Of a stretch of 64,000 bases of DNA, positions 16,906-25,816 are shown piece by piece. Source of the DNA: Gilvimarinus japonicus (GTDB lineage Bacteria > Pseudomonadota > Gammaproteobacteria > Pseudomonadales > Cellvibrionaceae); contig NZ_AP031500.1 in the NCBI RefSeq assembly GCF_042847215.1, positions 1,984,001 to 2,048,000 on the forward strand, in the 5' to 3' direction. The notes below the pieces were generated by a model. It had not been told where the DNA came from, searched no databases, and saw only the letters and a program-made list of their open reading frames with translations. The translations under genes and the position numbers were made by a program. Numbering within the stretch: the first letter of the stretch is position 1; each line of letters starts with the position of its first letter.

Positions 16906-18298
16906 GCGTCGCGACCTCTGGTATCGCCTGCGTCCCTATCTGCCAGATCCTGTCCCTGTCGTGCCCGAAGCCGAAGGGCGCTTGGTGCGCTCTGTGGGGC
17001 TGACGTTGGAGGCGGTAGGGCTGAACTTATCGGTGGGACGGCAGTGTGTCTTGTTATCGCGCGACGGCCGCCGGGTCGAAGCCGAAGTGGTGGGTTTTTC
17101 TGGCCAGAGCGTTTTTTTAATGCCGGTAAAACGTGTCGAGGGGCTAGAGCCCGGTGCCCGCGTGATTCCGTTGGCCCACAGTCAGGCGATGCGGATTGGC
17201 CTACAAACCCTCGGGCGTGTCATCAATGGTTTAGGCCAACCGCTCGACGGCAATGGTGCTCTGCAAGGGGGCGACTTTCTCGACTTTGCCCCCAGTGACA
17301 TCAACCCACTAAAACGTCATCCCATCCACGAGCCACTCGATGTGGGTATTCGGGCCATTAACGGCTTGATTACCGTGGGGCGGGGCCAGCGAATGGGCTT
17401 GTTTGCCGGTAGTGGTGTGGGCAAAAGCGTGCTGATGGGGATGATGACCAAATACACTACGGCCGATGTCGTGGTGGTGGGCCTAGTGGGCGAGCGCGGT
17501 CGCGAGGTAAAAGAGTTTATCGACCATATTCTGGGGCCCGATGGCATGGCCCGCGCCGTGGTCGTCGCATCGCCGGCTGATGACGCTCCCTTGATGCGGC
17601 TGCGCGCCGCGCAGCTGTGTAGCCGTATTGCCGAATACTACCGGGATCAGGGTTTAAACGTATTACTGCTCATGGATTCACTCACCCGGTTCGCGCAAGC
17701 TCAGCGTGAAATATCGCTGGCTATCGGTGAGCCTCCGGCTACTAAAGGCTATCCGCCATCGGTGTTTGCTCGCATCCCCGAGTTGGTGGAGCGCGCGGGC
17801 AACGCCGCCGAAGGTGAGGGTTCAATCACCGCCTTTTATACCGTGTTAACCGAGGGGGACGATTTACAAGACCCCATCGCCGACGCTGCTCGCGCTATTT
17901 TGGATGGCCATATTGTGCTCTCGCGCCAGCTGGCGGAAGAGGGCGTTTATCCCGCCATCGATGTTGAAGCCTCCATTAGTCGCGCCATGCCCCAGATTGT
18001 TTCGGCGAGTCACCTAACGCGGATGCAAAAGTTTAAGCAACTGCTGGCGCGCTACGAGCAAAATCGCGACTTAGTGGCAATCGGTGCCTACACGGCGGGC
18101 TCCGATCCGCAAACCGACGAGGCCATCGACAAGTTTCCGCGCTTGCGCCAGTTTATCCAGCAGTCACTCACCGAGGCGGTGAGTTTAACCGAGGCTCACA
18201 AAGGCCTAGCCGATTTGCTGCAACCCAACGCGCAGCCCGCTCGTAAAAGCCCGCTGGCGGCCGAACATGGCCGGGCCAATGGACCCGTAAATGGCTAA
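16889..18298 (+). CDS. fliI: FliI, flagellum-specific export ATPase
   Basis: The F1-ATPase-beta-like enzyme (~469 residues) unfolds and releases cargo at the export gate. Walker A is AGSGVGKS (173-180), Walker B is LLLMDSLTRFAQAQREI, and GEPPATKGYPPSVFARIPEL is typical of type III secretion ATPases. The start is uncertain. The ATG at 16889 is given, but the GTG at 16898 has a better-spaced GAGG and would remove three residues. Both lie inside the end of fliH, so the genes overlap. The C-terminus carries a short Ala/Pro extension and overlaps fliJ. Confidence 0.95.
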   Translation: MIRVSERRDLWYRLRPYLPDPVPVVPEAEGRLVRSVGLTLEAVGLNLSVGRQCVLLSRDGRRVEAEVVGFSGQSVFLMPVKRVEGLEPGARVIPLAHSQAMRIGLQTLGRVINGLGQPLDGNGALQGGDFLDFAPSDINPLKRHPIHEPLDVGIRAINGLITVGRGQRMGLFAGSGVGKSVLMGMMTKYTTADVVVVGLVGERGREVKEFIDHILGPDGMARAVVVASPADDAPLMRLRAAQLCSRIAEYYRDQGLNVLLLMDSLTRFAQAQREISLAIGEPPATKGYPPSVFARIPELVERAGNAAEGEGSITAFYTVLTEGDDLQDPIADAARAILDGHIVLSRQLAEEGVYPAIDVEASISRAMPQIVSASHLTRMQKFKQLLARYEQNRDLVAIGAYTAGSDPQTDEAIDKFPRLRQFIQQSLTEAVSLTEAHKGLADLLQPNAQPARKSPLAAEHGRANGPVNG

Positions 18299-18737
18299 GC
18301 AACGCTCAGAGCGGCTTAAAGTTGTGCTTAAAGTAGCGGAGTACCACGAGCGTGAAGCCGCGGGGTACTTGGCTCAGTATCAGCAGCAACTAAGCGCTGA
18401 GCGGCTACAGCTAAGCCAGCTGGATGAGTACCGCACCAGTTATTTGCGGGAATACGGTGATATCACAGCGGTTCATACGGCGGCCGATATGACGCGTTAC
18501 AGTGATTTTATCCAACGTTTAGTGGGGGCAATGGACGAGCAGGTTCGCAAGGTAGAGAGTGCCCGCGAGCAGTGTGAAAAAGTCCAACAATATTGGCAAG
18601 TACGACGCCATAAACGCAAGTCGCTAGAGTCGCTGATTGACCGTTTAAAGGCCAGTGAGAGTGCGGAACTTGATCGCAAGCTGCAAAAAGAACTGGATGA
18701 ACTCGCCAGCCTTAACCGTCAAAACCCACCTTATTAG
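18291..18737 (+). CDS. fliJ: FliJ, export ATPase stalk protein
   Basis: The 148-residue, almost fully coiled-coil protein is rich in Gln, Glu, Arg and Leu. It acts like the gamma subunit in the FliI ring and connects it to FlhA. The pattern SERLKVVLKVAEYHEREAAGYLAQYQQQL is a standard FliJ N-terminus. Length is the usual ~147. It overlaps the fliI end by 8 bases. It is the last structural gene before the HsbA/HsbR/HptB set. Confidence 0.92.
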   Translation: MAKQRSERLKVVLKVAEYHEREAAGYLAQYQQQLSAERLQLSQLDEYRTSYLREYGDITAVHTAADMTRYSDFIQRLVGAMDEQVRKVESAREQCEKVQQYWQVRRHKRKSLESLIDRLKASESAELDRKLQKELDELASLNRQNPPY

Positions 18738-18863
18738 ATCTATTGTTAGCGGGCAAAATAGTCTATTCTTGGGGCATTGGGCGGTTATGCCCATAGGCGA
18801 ACCACCAGGGAATATCCGCGCGTTATTGAGGCGTGAACAACAGGTAAATAAGTGAGGCGAGTT

Positions 18864-19169
18864 ATGACAGTCACGTCGACGGTTAACAGTGACGGCAGCG
18901 AACTGACCATTGTGATTAAAGGCCGGTTTGATTTTAGCGCCCATCAGGATTTTCGCGGCAGCTACGAGACGCTTTCTGCCAAGCCGGACCGCTTTGTTAT
19001 CGATATGGCCGATACCGCCTACTTAGACAGCTCGGCACTGGGGATGTTACTGCTGTTGCGCGATTACGCCGGTGGTGATGCGGCTCAGATCACTATAAAA
19101 AATGCCAGCAGTGATGTTAAACGAATACTGACAATATCTAATTTTGAACAGCTGTTTAGCATCGAATAG
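18864..19169 (+). CDS. hsbA: HsbA-like anti-sigma-factor antagonist (STAS domain)
   Basis: The single STAS domain of 101 residues resembles SpoIIAA/RsbV. The switch serine is in TAYLDSSALGMLLLL, with Ser56 the likely phosphorylation site. The next two genes encode a PP2C/kinase response regulator and an HPt protein. This matches the HptB-HsbR-HsbA pathway of Pseudomonas, where HsbA partners with the anti-FliA factor FlgM or a diguanylate cyclase to choose between swimming and biofilm. The ATG at 18864 follows GAGGCGAG; the GTG at 18852 is less likely. Confidence 0.85.
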   Translation: MTVTSTVNSDGSELTIVIKGRFDFSAHQDFRGSYETLSAKPDRFVIDMADTAYLDSSALGMLLLLRDYAGGDAAQITIKNASSDVKRILTISNFEQLFSIE

Positions 19170-19181
19170 CGTTGCTAAAGT

Positions 19182-20891
19182 ATGCATCCGAGCAAAGATG
19201 AACGGCTGATTACCGTTTTAGTTGCTGACGATACGGCAACTGACCGGGTCATTCTCGAGGCGATTTTGCGCAAGCAAGGCCACCGTGTGTTAAGCGCCCA
19301 AGATGGTGAGCAAGCGGTAGAGTGCTTTCGCACGGAGCGGCCCGATATTGTCCTGCTAGACGCCTTAATGCCAAAGCTAGACGGCTTTGATGCGGCGCGT
19401 CAAATCAAGTCAATTGCCGGTGAAGAGCTGGTACCGATTTTATTTCTTACCTCCCTGACCGATACCGACTCGCTGGTCCAGTGCCTTGAGGCGGGCGGCG
19501 ATGATTTTTTATCCAAACCTTATAACCCGGTTATTCTGCAGGCCAAAATACGGTCGTTTTTTCGCATGCGCACTATGCAGCGCACGATGCTGGAGCAGCG
19601 CGACCAAATTGCTCAACACAACGAACATTTTTTGCAAGAGCAAACCGTCGCCAAGCAGGTGTTTGATAATATTACCAGCGGTGGCCATGTTGACGCCGAA
19701 CATTTGCGTTACTACCTGTCACCGCTGGCGGTGTTTAATGGCGATGTCATGGTGGCATCGACTACGCCGGCGGGCAATTTAATGGTTTTACTGGGCGACT
19801 TTACCGGCCACGGGCTACCCGCGGCTATTGGCGCTATGCCCCTTGCCACAACGTTTTACGGCATGGTGGACAAAGGCTTCGCCATGTCCGATATTCTCGC
19901 GGAAATTAACGGCAAATTAAAAAGCATCTTGCCCGTCGGACTTTTCTGTTGTGCGGCGATGGTTGAAATGAACTTTCGTAAAAACACGGTGCGCATATGG
20001 AACGGCGGTTTACCCGCCGCCTACGTGTATCGCAAAGATGGTAGGGTCGAGCAAATTAAATCGACCCACTTGCCCCTTGGCGTTTTAAATAATAAAAAGT
20101 TTAAGGCGGACCCCGCACTAATTACCATGGCGCATGGTGAGCGCTTGTATCTGTGGTCTGATGGTATTCACGAGGCGCGCGATGCAGACGGCGAAATGTT
20201 CGGCGAGGAGCGCCTGCTGGCGGCCTTTGCGAAAAACCAAAAGCCGCCGGCCTTGTTTGATGAACTGCTTCAAAATGTAAAAACGTTTGTCGGGCACGGC
20301 CAAAAGAGCGACGATTTATCGTTAATCGAGCTGTTAATGGCGCCGCTTAGTTCGGCCTATGTTACCCCCGGTGCCGAGCAGGCGACGTCTCAATCCCAGT
20401 TGGCAGAGTGGAGTTTGGTGTTTGAGGTAAAACCTTCAAGTTTTGCCATATTTGACCCATTGCCGTTGCTGCTTAGCGTGTTGCTTGAGGTTCCCGGGTT
20501 GCGCAACCACAGCGGTACTCTGTACACGATTATCTCCGAGTTATACACCAATGCATTAGAGCATGGCGTGCTGGGCTTGGATTCGTCCATCAAGGACGAT
20601 CCGGAGGGGTTCGAGCGCTATTATCAGTTGCGCCGCGAGCGCACTCAGGCGATCAAAGAGGGCTACGTTAAAATTACATTGGCGCACAAAACTCATACCG
20701 AGGGCGGCTCGCTCGCCATTACCGTCGCCGATAGCGGACGAGGGTTTGTGCCCAATGAGCGCACCGAGCAAACCGGGAACGAATACAGTGGGCGCGGTCT
20801 AAAACTGGTCGAATCGCTGTGCGATGCATTAGAGGTTCGCGGCGCGGGCAACGTCGTCGCGGCGACTTACTGTTGGCATACCGACGATTAA
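19182..20891 (+). CDS. hsbR: HsbR-like response regulator with PP2C phosphatase and anti-sigma kinase domains
   Basis: The 569-residue protein has three parts. The receiver (~10-130) has Asp60 in DIVLLDALMPKLDG. The PP2C/SpoIIE phosphatase (~190-385) has LLGDFTGHGLPAAIGAMP and GQKSDDLSLIEL. The C-terminal HATPase_c domain (~435-565) has ELYTNALEHGVLG and GRGLKLVESLCD, like RsbW-type serine kinases. By analogy with Pseudomonas HsbR, it switches between dephosphorylating and phosphorylating HsbA depending on receiver phosphorylation by HptB. It starts 12 bases after hsbA. Confidence 0.88.
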   Translation: MHPSKDERLITVLVADDTATDRVILEAILRKQGHRVLSAQDGEQAVECFRTERPDIVLLDALMPKLDGFDAARQIKSIAGEELVPILFLTSLTDTDSLVQCLEAGGDDFLSKPYNPVILQAKIRSFFRMRTMQRTMLEQRDQIAQHNEHFLQEQTVAKQVFDNITSGGHVDAEHLRYYLSPLAVFNGDVMVASTTPAGNLMVLLGDFTGHGLPAAIGAMPLATTFYGMVDKGFAMSDILAEINGKLKSILPVGLFCCAAMVEMNFRKNTVRIWNGGLPAAYVYRKDGRVEQIKSTHLPLGVLNNKKFKADPALITMAHGERLYLWSDGIHEARDADGEMFGEERLLAAFAKNQKPPALFDELLQNVKTFVGHGQKSDDLSLIELLMAPLSSAYVTPGAEQATSQSQLAEWSLVFEVKPSSFAIFDPLPLLLSVLLEVPGLRNHSGTLYTIISELYTNALEHGVLGLDSSIKDDPEGFERYYQLRRERTQAIKEGYVKITLAHKTHTEGGSLAITVADSGRGFVPNERTEQTGNEYSGRGLKLVESLCDALEVRGAGNVVAATYCWHTDD

Positions 20892-20979
20892 CGCCTCGCA
20901 GTGAGATCCGCATCACTTGATGCCCCGAGGTAAAAGGTTTACAAGTGATACTCAAAATAAGCCCGATTAGGGAGAGACT

Positions 20980-21321
20980 ATGAGCGACAGGCAATTAATC
21001 GATCACGATACCTTATCGACATTGCAGGAGGTTATGGAAGACGATTTTGCTCGACTTATCGAGACCTACCTTAATGACTCTGAAGATCGCCTGAGTGCTA
21101 TGCAAAAAGCACTGGCCAGTGGGGATGGCGAAGCCTTGCGCCGCGCCGCTCACAGCTTTAAAGGTAGCTGCAGCAATATCGGTGCGGCTACTTTGGTGGC
21201 GCAGTGCCAGCATATTGAGTCAGCTGCGGCCAACAATCGGTTAACGGGCCTTGAGACGGCGCTGGTATCGCTACAGGGCGAGTTTAGCCAGGTGCGTCAT
21301 CAGCTCGTCGTGTATCAATAA
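20980..21321 (+). CDS. hptB: HptB-like histidine phosphotransfer protein
   Basis: The 113-residue HPt domain has phosphoacceptor His58 in RRAAHSFKGSCSNIGA. It is predicted to receive phosphate from hybrid kinases encoded elsewhere and pass it to the receiver of HsbR. GGGAGAG lies before the ATG. The same three genes sit together in Pseudomonas, and the position between fliJ and fliK is shared with Pseudomonas putida-type flagellar clusters. Confidence 0.85.
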   Translation: MSDRQLIDHDTLSTLQEVMEDDFARLIETYLNDSEDRLSAMQKALASGDGEALRRAAHSFKGSCSNIGAATLVAQCQHIESAAANNRLTGLETALVSLQGEFSQVRHQLVVYQ

Positions 21322-21334
21322 ACGCTCGGTGGCG

Positions 21335-21368
21335 CCTTGTCTGGCTCGCATATAAGCGAGGCACAAGG
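21335..21368 (+). terminator. Two-part hairpin after hptB
   Basis: CCTTGT/ACAAGG form an outer stem and CTCGC/GCGAG an inner stem around ATATAA. No T-run follows. It probably marks the end of the hptB transcript or protects its 3' end. Confidence 0.45.
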
Positions 21369-21450
21369 TGTTGAGTCATCATGAACCTAGGCCCACGTTT
21401 CCTTCCCAGCTTACCTGCCTGAACCTCTGATTTAATCTTATTGTTCGGTT

Positions 21451-21466
21451 TGGCACTTTGCTTGCT
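21451..21466 (+). promoter_or_regulatory. Sigma54 promoter of fliK
   Basis: TGGCAC-TTTGC-TTGCT is a perfect sigma54 consensus with GG-N10-GC spacing, ~74 bases before the fliK ATG. Confidence 0.88.
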
Positions 21467-21539
21467 ATTACCATCCTGTATCCCAAAAAATTGTTTGCAA
21501 GCGGCAAATGCTTGCCGCCCATGGCCTACAGGAGCACTC

Positions 21540-23063
21540 ATGGCAACGAATGAACCGACTCTTCTTAGCATGTTGTTGCGGCCGCAGGGCGCGGTGCAGA
21601 GCAGCCAATCTCGGGCTGATGCCAGCCGCGATGCGCAGCTGTTTAGCGAGTCGCTTGATACCGCCTACCGGGACCAGCGCACCAGCCGATCGGATGTGAG
21701 CGAACGCTCCAGTAATCGGTCAGCGGCACAATCAGATTCGCAATTGCGAAACGACCAGCGCAGTCAGCGGCTGGCCGGTAACAATGATCGGCGAACCGCG
21801 CATCTTGATGAGCGAGCCCAAGCCCGGGAGCGCGCCGCTGATTTAGCACAGTCACGCAGTTCCAGCGCTGAATCGCAAGATCGCTTAAGTGCACGCCAGC
21901 GAGAAGCGCTGGATCGGTTAGAGCCCGAGCAGCGCGAGGCGATCGAGGCACTGCCGCCGGCAAAGCAGGCGCAGGTGCTGGATGAGTTGGCCGATAGCGC
22001 TGAAAACGGGCTGAGTGATGACTCCTTGAGCGCTATTCTTGACGGGCTTGACCCGCAGTTGCGCGAGCAGCTGCTGGCGTTGATGCAATCGTTAACCGAT
22101 CAAGCGACGGCCGGCGCGCAGACGGAGACGCTGTTGACGCAAGTTGAGCAGGCCAGCGAGGCAGGGCAGATCCCCCCTGAGCTTGCCGCCTGGCTCAGCG
22201 ATCAGCTCAAAGCCGGAGCAAAAACCGCCGGTCAGGGGGTTGAGTCTGTGTCCGCTCGTCTAGAGGCCATGCAAACGAGTTTGAAGCAGGCATTGGCGAG
22301 TGTGAGTACCGCACCGGCTGCACCGGGCGCCAGTATCGCTAAAGAGGGCAGCGCAGCGCTGGGAGGACTAATGGAGCAGTCGACGACACAGCAGGCGGCC
22401 AATGGGCAACCTGTTTTTGCCAAAGAGATGCTCACAAGCTTGGATGGTCAGCGTGAGCAGGGGGCCTTGCTCGAGACCGCTAAGCTGCACAATTTGCTGG
22501 CGGGGCGCGGGGAGTCTGTCGATCGCCCCACCGCAGGCAGTATTACCACATTAACGGAATCTTTGGGTCTTGCCAACCGCACTGTCGCCACGCCAGCCGC
22601 TCCTAAAATGGCTGCGCAAGTACTGCCTGGTTTTAACCAAAGTGGTTGGGGCGATGCCGTGGGGCAAAAAGTGCTCTGGATGGCCAAGCAAAATATTACC
22701 AGTGCCGATATGCGCCTTGACCCGCCCGATTTAGGCACCATTCACGTGCGGGTGTCGATTCAAAATGATCAGGCCCATGTGAGCTTTACCAGCGCCCAGC
22801 CAGTGGTGCGCGAGGCGCTCGATCAACATTCGGCGCGTCTGCGCGAGATGTTAACCGAGCAGGGAATGACCAGTGTGGATGTTGATGTATCGGATCAACG
22901 CTCGTTTGCCGAATCTGATCCTCGTGCCGGTGGCGACGAGGGAGCGCGTCACTCCAGCGGGTGGTCGGCAGGTGGCAGTGATGGCGACGCTGAAGATGAG
23001 CTAGGCGCGGCCGCTAATCTCACCCAACTTGGCACGGTATCGCTGATCGATCATTACGCTTGA
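21540..23063 (+). CDS. fliK: FliK, flagellar hook-length control protein
   Basis: The 507-residue exported ruler protein ends hook growth and switches the export gate to filament substrates. A long Gln/Ser/Ala/Arg-rich N-terminal part (1-~370) precedes the conserved C-terminal hook domain, with ITSADMRLDPPDLGTIHVRV, VSFTSAQPVVREALDQH and LREMLTEQGM. The ATG at 21540 has CAGGAG upstream and lies after the sigma54 promoter. The open frame upstream includes the promoter and is not coding. Confidence 0.92.
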   Translation: MATNEPTLLSMLLRPQGAVQSSQSRADASRDAQLFSESLDTAYRDQRTSRSDVSERSSNRSAAQSDSQLRNDQRSQRLAGNNDRRTAHLDERAQARERAADLAQSRSSSAESQDRLSARQREALDRLEPEQREAIEALPPAKQAQVLDELADSAENGLSDDSLSAILDGLDPQLREQLLALMQSLTDQATAGAQTETLLTQVEQASEAGQIPPELAAWLSDQLKAGAKTAGQGVESVSARLEAMQTSLKQALASVSTAPAAPGASIAKEGSAALGGLMEQSTTQQAANGQPVFAKEMLTSLDGQREQGALLETAKLHNLLAGRGESVDRPTAGSITTLTESLGLANRTVATPAAPKMAAQVLPGFNQSGWGDAVGQKVLWMAKQNITSADMRLDPPDLGTIHVRVSIQNDQAHVSFTSAQPVVREALDQHSARLREMLTEQGMTSVDVDVSDQRSFAESDPRAGGDEGARHSSGWSAGGSDGDAEDELGAAANLTQLGTVSLIDHYA

Positions 23064-23230
23064 TAAGCGATCAGCGACGGTCGGCGGCGGGTTCGCTGCC
23101 CACCGTGCCGCTTTTATTACTGCACACCAGTATCCCTCTGCATAAACTACGTCTTTCGTTTATCTCCTTTTGCGCGATAGTGTTTTTGTCTTGTGCCAAT
23201 CCTTTGTGGGGCTTGCTATGCTATCTTGCA

Positions 23231-23246
23231 TGGCACGGCTATTGCT
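23231..23246 (+). promoter_or_regulatory. Sigma54 promoter of fliL operon
   Basis: TGGCAC-GGCTA-TTGCT is a perfect sigma54 site, 40 bases before the fliL ATG. It probably drives fliLMNOPQR and flhB. Confidence 0.88.
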
Positions 23247-23285
23247 CGTAGCCTTACAGAACAATGTGGATGACGGATATTTGAC

Positions 23286-23822
23286 ATGGCAGAAGACGAG
23301 CCCGAAAACTCGGGGGAAGACGCGGAGCAGGGTGAACAAAGCCCCCCCGCAAAAAATAAGAAAAAGTGGATTATTTTGGCACTGGCGCTACTGGTGTTAG
23401 TGGCGATTTCAGTGGCGGCCACGTTATGGGTGCTATCAGATTCAGACGAACAGCCCGAAGGTGAGTCCGATGCTGAGCCGGTCGCCGAAGAGCCCGCTCG
23501 TGAGGCCGCGATTTACTTTCCATTAAAACCCGAATTTATTACCAGCTTTGAGGTGCGCGGCCGGCAGCGTTATATGCAGGTCGAAATGAACCTAATGTTT
23601 CGCGATAACAGCGCGGTCAGCGATATAGAGTTACATATGCCCGCGATTCGCAATGCTTTAGTTATTTTACTGCGCGGACAGGTATATCCCGAGTTACAGA
23701 CGCCAGAGGGCAAAGAATTACTGCGTCAGCAAGCATTAAACACTGTGCGTGACGTGCTGGAAGAAGAAACCGGAAAACCCGTGATTGAACAGGTGTTGTT
23801 TACCAATTTAGTGTTGCAATAG
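23286..23822 (+). CDS. fliL: FliL, stator-associated basal body protein
   Basis: The 178-residue protein has an acidic cytoplasmic N-terminus, one transmembrane helix at ~28-51 (WIILALALLVLVAISVAATLWVL) and a periplasmic FliL domain ending in VEQVLF-type residues (PVIEQVLFTNLVLQ). It forms a ring around the stators and supports torque. It is the first gene of the operon and fliM follows 12 bases later. Confidence 0.93.
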   Translation: MAEDEPENSGEDAEQGEQSPPAKNKKKWIILALALLVLVAISVAATLWVLSDSDEQPEGESDAEPVAEEPAREAAIYFPLKPEFITSFEVRGRQRYMQVEMNLMFRDNSAVSDIELHMPAIRNALVILLRGQVYPELQTPEGKELLRQQALNTVRDVLEEETGKPVIEQVLFTNLVLQ

Positions 23823-23834
23823 AGGCGACCCCAA

Positions 23835-24842
23835 GTGCAAGACTTACTGACACAAGACGAAATTGATGCGTTACTCCATGGCGTCGATGAAGGCGACATA
23901 GAGACTGATGGGGACTTAGAGCCCGGTGCGGTCCGCTCGTACGATTTAACCAGTCAGGATCGTATTGTTCGCGGGCGCATGCCAACCCTTGAGATGATCA
24001 ACGAGCGCTTTGCCCGTTACACCCGTATCAGCATGTTCAATATGTTGCGGCGCACCGCGGATGTTTCGGTCGGGGGCATCCAAATACAAAAATTTGGCGA
24101 GTACGTACACACGCTGTACGTTCCCACCAGCCTCAATATGGTCAAGTTTCGACCGTTGCGGGGCACCGCTTTGGTCATATTGGATGCTCGGTTGGTGTTT
24201 AAGCTGGTCGATAATTTTTTTGGCGGCGACGGCCGTCACGCCAAAATTGAGGGGCGAGAGTTTACTCCGACCGAGCTGCGAGTGGTACAAATGGTACTCA
24301 ACCAAGTGTTTGTCGATCTAGGCGAGGCTTGGAAGGCGGTAATGCCGATTGAGTTTGAATATATTAATTCAGAGGTTAACCCATCGCTGGCAAATATCGT
24401 GAGCCCGAGCGAGGTTGTCGTCGTTAGCACATTTCATATCGAGTTGGATGGCGGCGGTGGTGATTTACATCTGACGATTCCCTACTCAATGATTGAGCCT
24501 ATTCGCGAAGTGCTCGATGCCGGCTTACAAAGTGATTCAGATGAGCAAGACGATCGCTGGGTAAAAGCGTTACGGGAAGATGTGTTATCGGCTCGGGTAG
24601 AACTCGAGTGTGAAGTGGTTAACCGTGAGATAACCTTGCGGGATATCGTTGATTTAGATGTGGGGGATATTATACCCGTCGAATTTCCGCCGCATCATGT
24701 GCTTACCGCGAACGGCGTGCCGGTGTTTCGCACCGAGTTAGGCCAGCGCAAAGGCAACCTTGCCTTAAAAATTAAAGAGTTTATCGATCATAGCAGTGCG
24801 CACAATATCAGTGTCGCCGAAGGAGGCCCCAATGGCAAATGA
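23835..24842 (+). CDS. fliM: FliM, switch protein that binds CheY-P
   Basis: The 335-residue C-ring protein binds phosphorylated CheY and controls rotation direction. The N-terminal CheY-binding peptide is DLLTQDEIDALLHGV. The middle CheC-like domain has GRMPTLEMINERFARY and FGGDGRHAKIEGREFTPTE. The C-terminal SpoA domain is VELECEVVNREITLRDIVDLDVGDIIPVEF. The GTG start at 23835 gives the standard N-terminus. The end overlaps fliN by 11 bases. Confidence 0.96.
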   Translation: MQDLLTQDEIDALLHGVDEGDIETDGDLEPGAVRSYDLTSQDRIVRGRMPTLEMINERFARYTRISMFNMLRRTADVSVGGIQIQKFGEYVHTLYVPTSLNMVKFRPLRGTALVILDARLVFKLVDNFFGGDGRHAKIEGREFTPTELRVVQMVLNQVFVDLGEAWKAVMPIEFEYINSEVNPSLANIVSPSEVVVVSTFHIELDGGGGDLHLTIPYSMIEPIREVLDAGLQSDSDEQDDRWVKALREDVLSARVELECEVVNREITLRDIVDLDVGDIIPVEFPPHHVLTANGVPVFRTELGQRKGNLALKIKEFIDHSSAHNISVAEGGPNGK

Positions 24843-25272
24843 TGACGAAACAGGCGGCGGTGAAGATCTCGATCAACAGGCGATGGCCGACGAGTGGGCG
24901 GCTGCGATGGAGGAGCAACAAACAGTCGATGAAGAGGTTGAGGCGCCAGCGGCTGACGATAGCGCGATGGCACTTAATGAGCTGGAAAATGAAGGCGCAC
25001 CAAGGGAGTTGGGCCCTGAGTTAGATTTAATTTTAGATATTCCTGTGAGTATCTCTATGGAAGTGGGCAGCACCGCCATTACCATTCGTAACTTGCTACA
25101 GCTAAATCAGGGCTCGGTGATTGAGCTGGACCGCCTTGCGGGCGAGCCATTGGACGTAAAAGTAAATGGTACCTTGATTGCTCACGGTGAAGTGGTGGTG
25201 GTGAATGAAAAGTTTGGCATCCGCATGACGGATGTTATCAGCCCTTCCGAACGTATTAAAAAGTTACGCTAA
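24832..25272 (+). CDS. fliN: FliN, switch protein
   Basis: The 146-residue C-ring protein has an acidic N-terminal extension (1-~60) and a C-terminal SpoA domain (~68-146) with LDLILDIPVSISMEVGSTAI and the ending FGIRMTDVISPSERIKKL. It works with FliM in direction switching and as a docking site for FliH. The ATG at 24832 has GGAGG upstream and overlaps the fliM stop. Confidence 0.95.
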   Translation: MANDDETGGGEDLDQQAMADEWAAAMEEQQTVDEEVEAPAADDSAMALNELENEGAPRELGPELDLILDIPVSISMEVGSTAITIRNLLQLNQGSVIELDRLAGEPLDVKVNGTLIAHGEVVVVNEKFGIRMTDVISPSERIKKLR

Positions 25273-25273
25273 C

Positions 25274-25816
25274 ATGAAGCTGTTTACGTGGGGCTTCGCA
25301 GGTGCCGGGATTAGCGTACTTGTGGCGCCCGTCACTTGGGCCGTGGAATCGGCCACCGATACGGCCACTATTACTGCTGCCAGTAGCAGTAGTGCCGTCA
25401 GCACGGCTGCTGTTACGCCCGTTGGTGCCGATACTCTGGTATCCGTACTGCTCGGATTACTGGGTATTATTGCCTTGATATTGGCGCTTGCCTGGTTTGC
25501 CAAACGGGCTGGTGCAACTGGCTGGTCGCGCTCTAGGGATATGAAGGTGGTGGCGAGTTTAGCGCTAGGCACCCGCGAGCGGTTGTTAGTGGTCGATGTT
25601 GCCAACACGCAAATTTTGTTGGGTGTGACGGCGCAAAGCATTAATCAGCTGCATGTGTTTACCGAGCCCGTCATTAATACCGACGGCACCGCCAGTTCGG
25701 ATTTTAGCCAAAAACTAAAAAGTATTATGAATGGGCAGGGGGTTGGTGCCGGATCGGGCCGCGAGCAAAACCATACTGAGACTAACGATCAAAAAGGCCA
25801 TAAAAATGCACACTAA
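25274..25816 (+). CDS. fliO: FliO, export gate assembly protein
   Basis: The 180-residue membrane protein helps FliP form its complex. A possible signal-like segment opens the protein (MKLFTWGFAGAGISVLVAPV). The main transmembrane helix is at ~55-77 (LVSVLLGLLGIIALILALAWFA). The cytoplasmic FliO domain follows, with KVVASLALGTRERLLVVDVANTQILLGVT. The ATG lies 1 base after the fliN stop; upstream starts would run into fliN. The C-terminal tail overlaps fliP. Confidence 0.88.
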   Translation: MKLFTWGFAGAGISVLVAPVTWAVESATDTATITAASSSSAVSTAAVTPVGADTLVSVLLGLLGIIALILALAWFAKRAGATGWSRSRDMKVVASLALGTRERLLVVDVANTQILLGVTAQSINQLHVFTEPVINTDGTASSDFSQKLKSIMNGQGVGAGSGREQNHTETNDQKGHKNAH

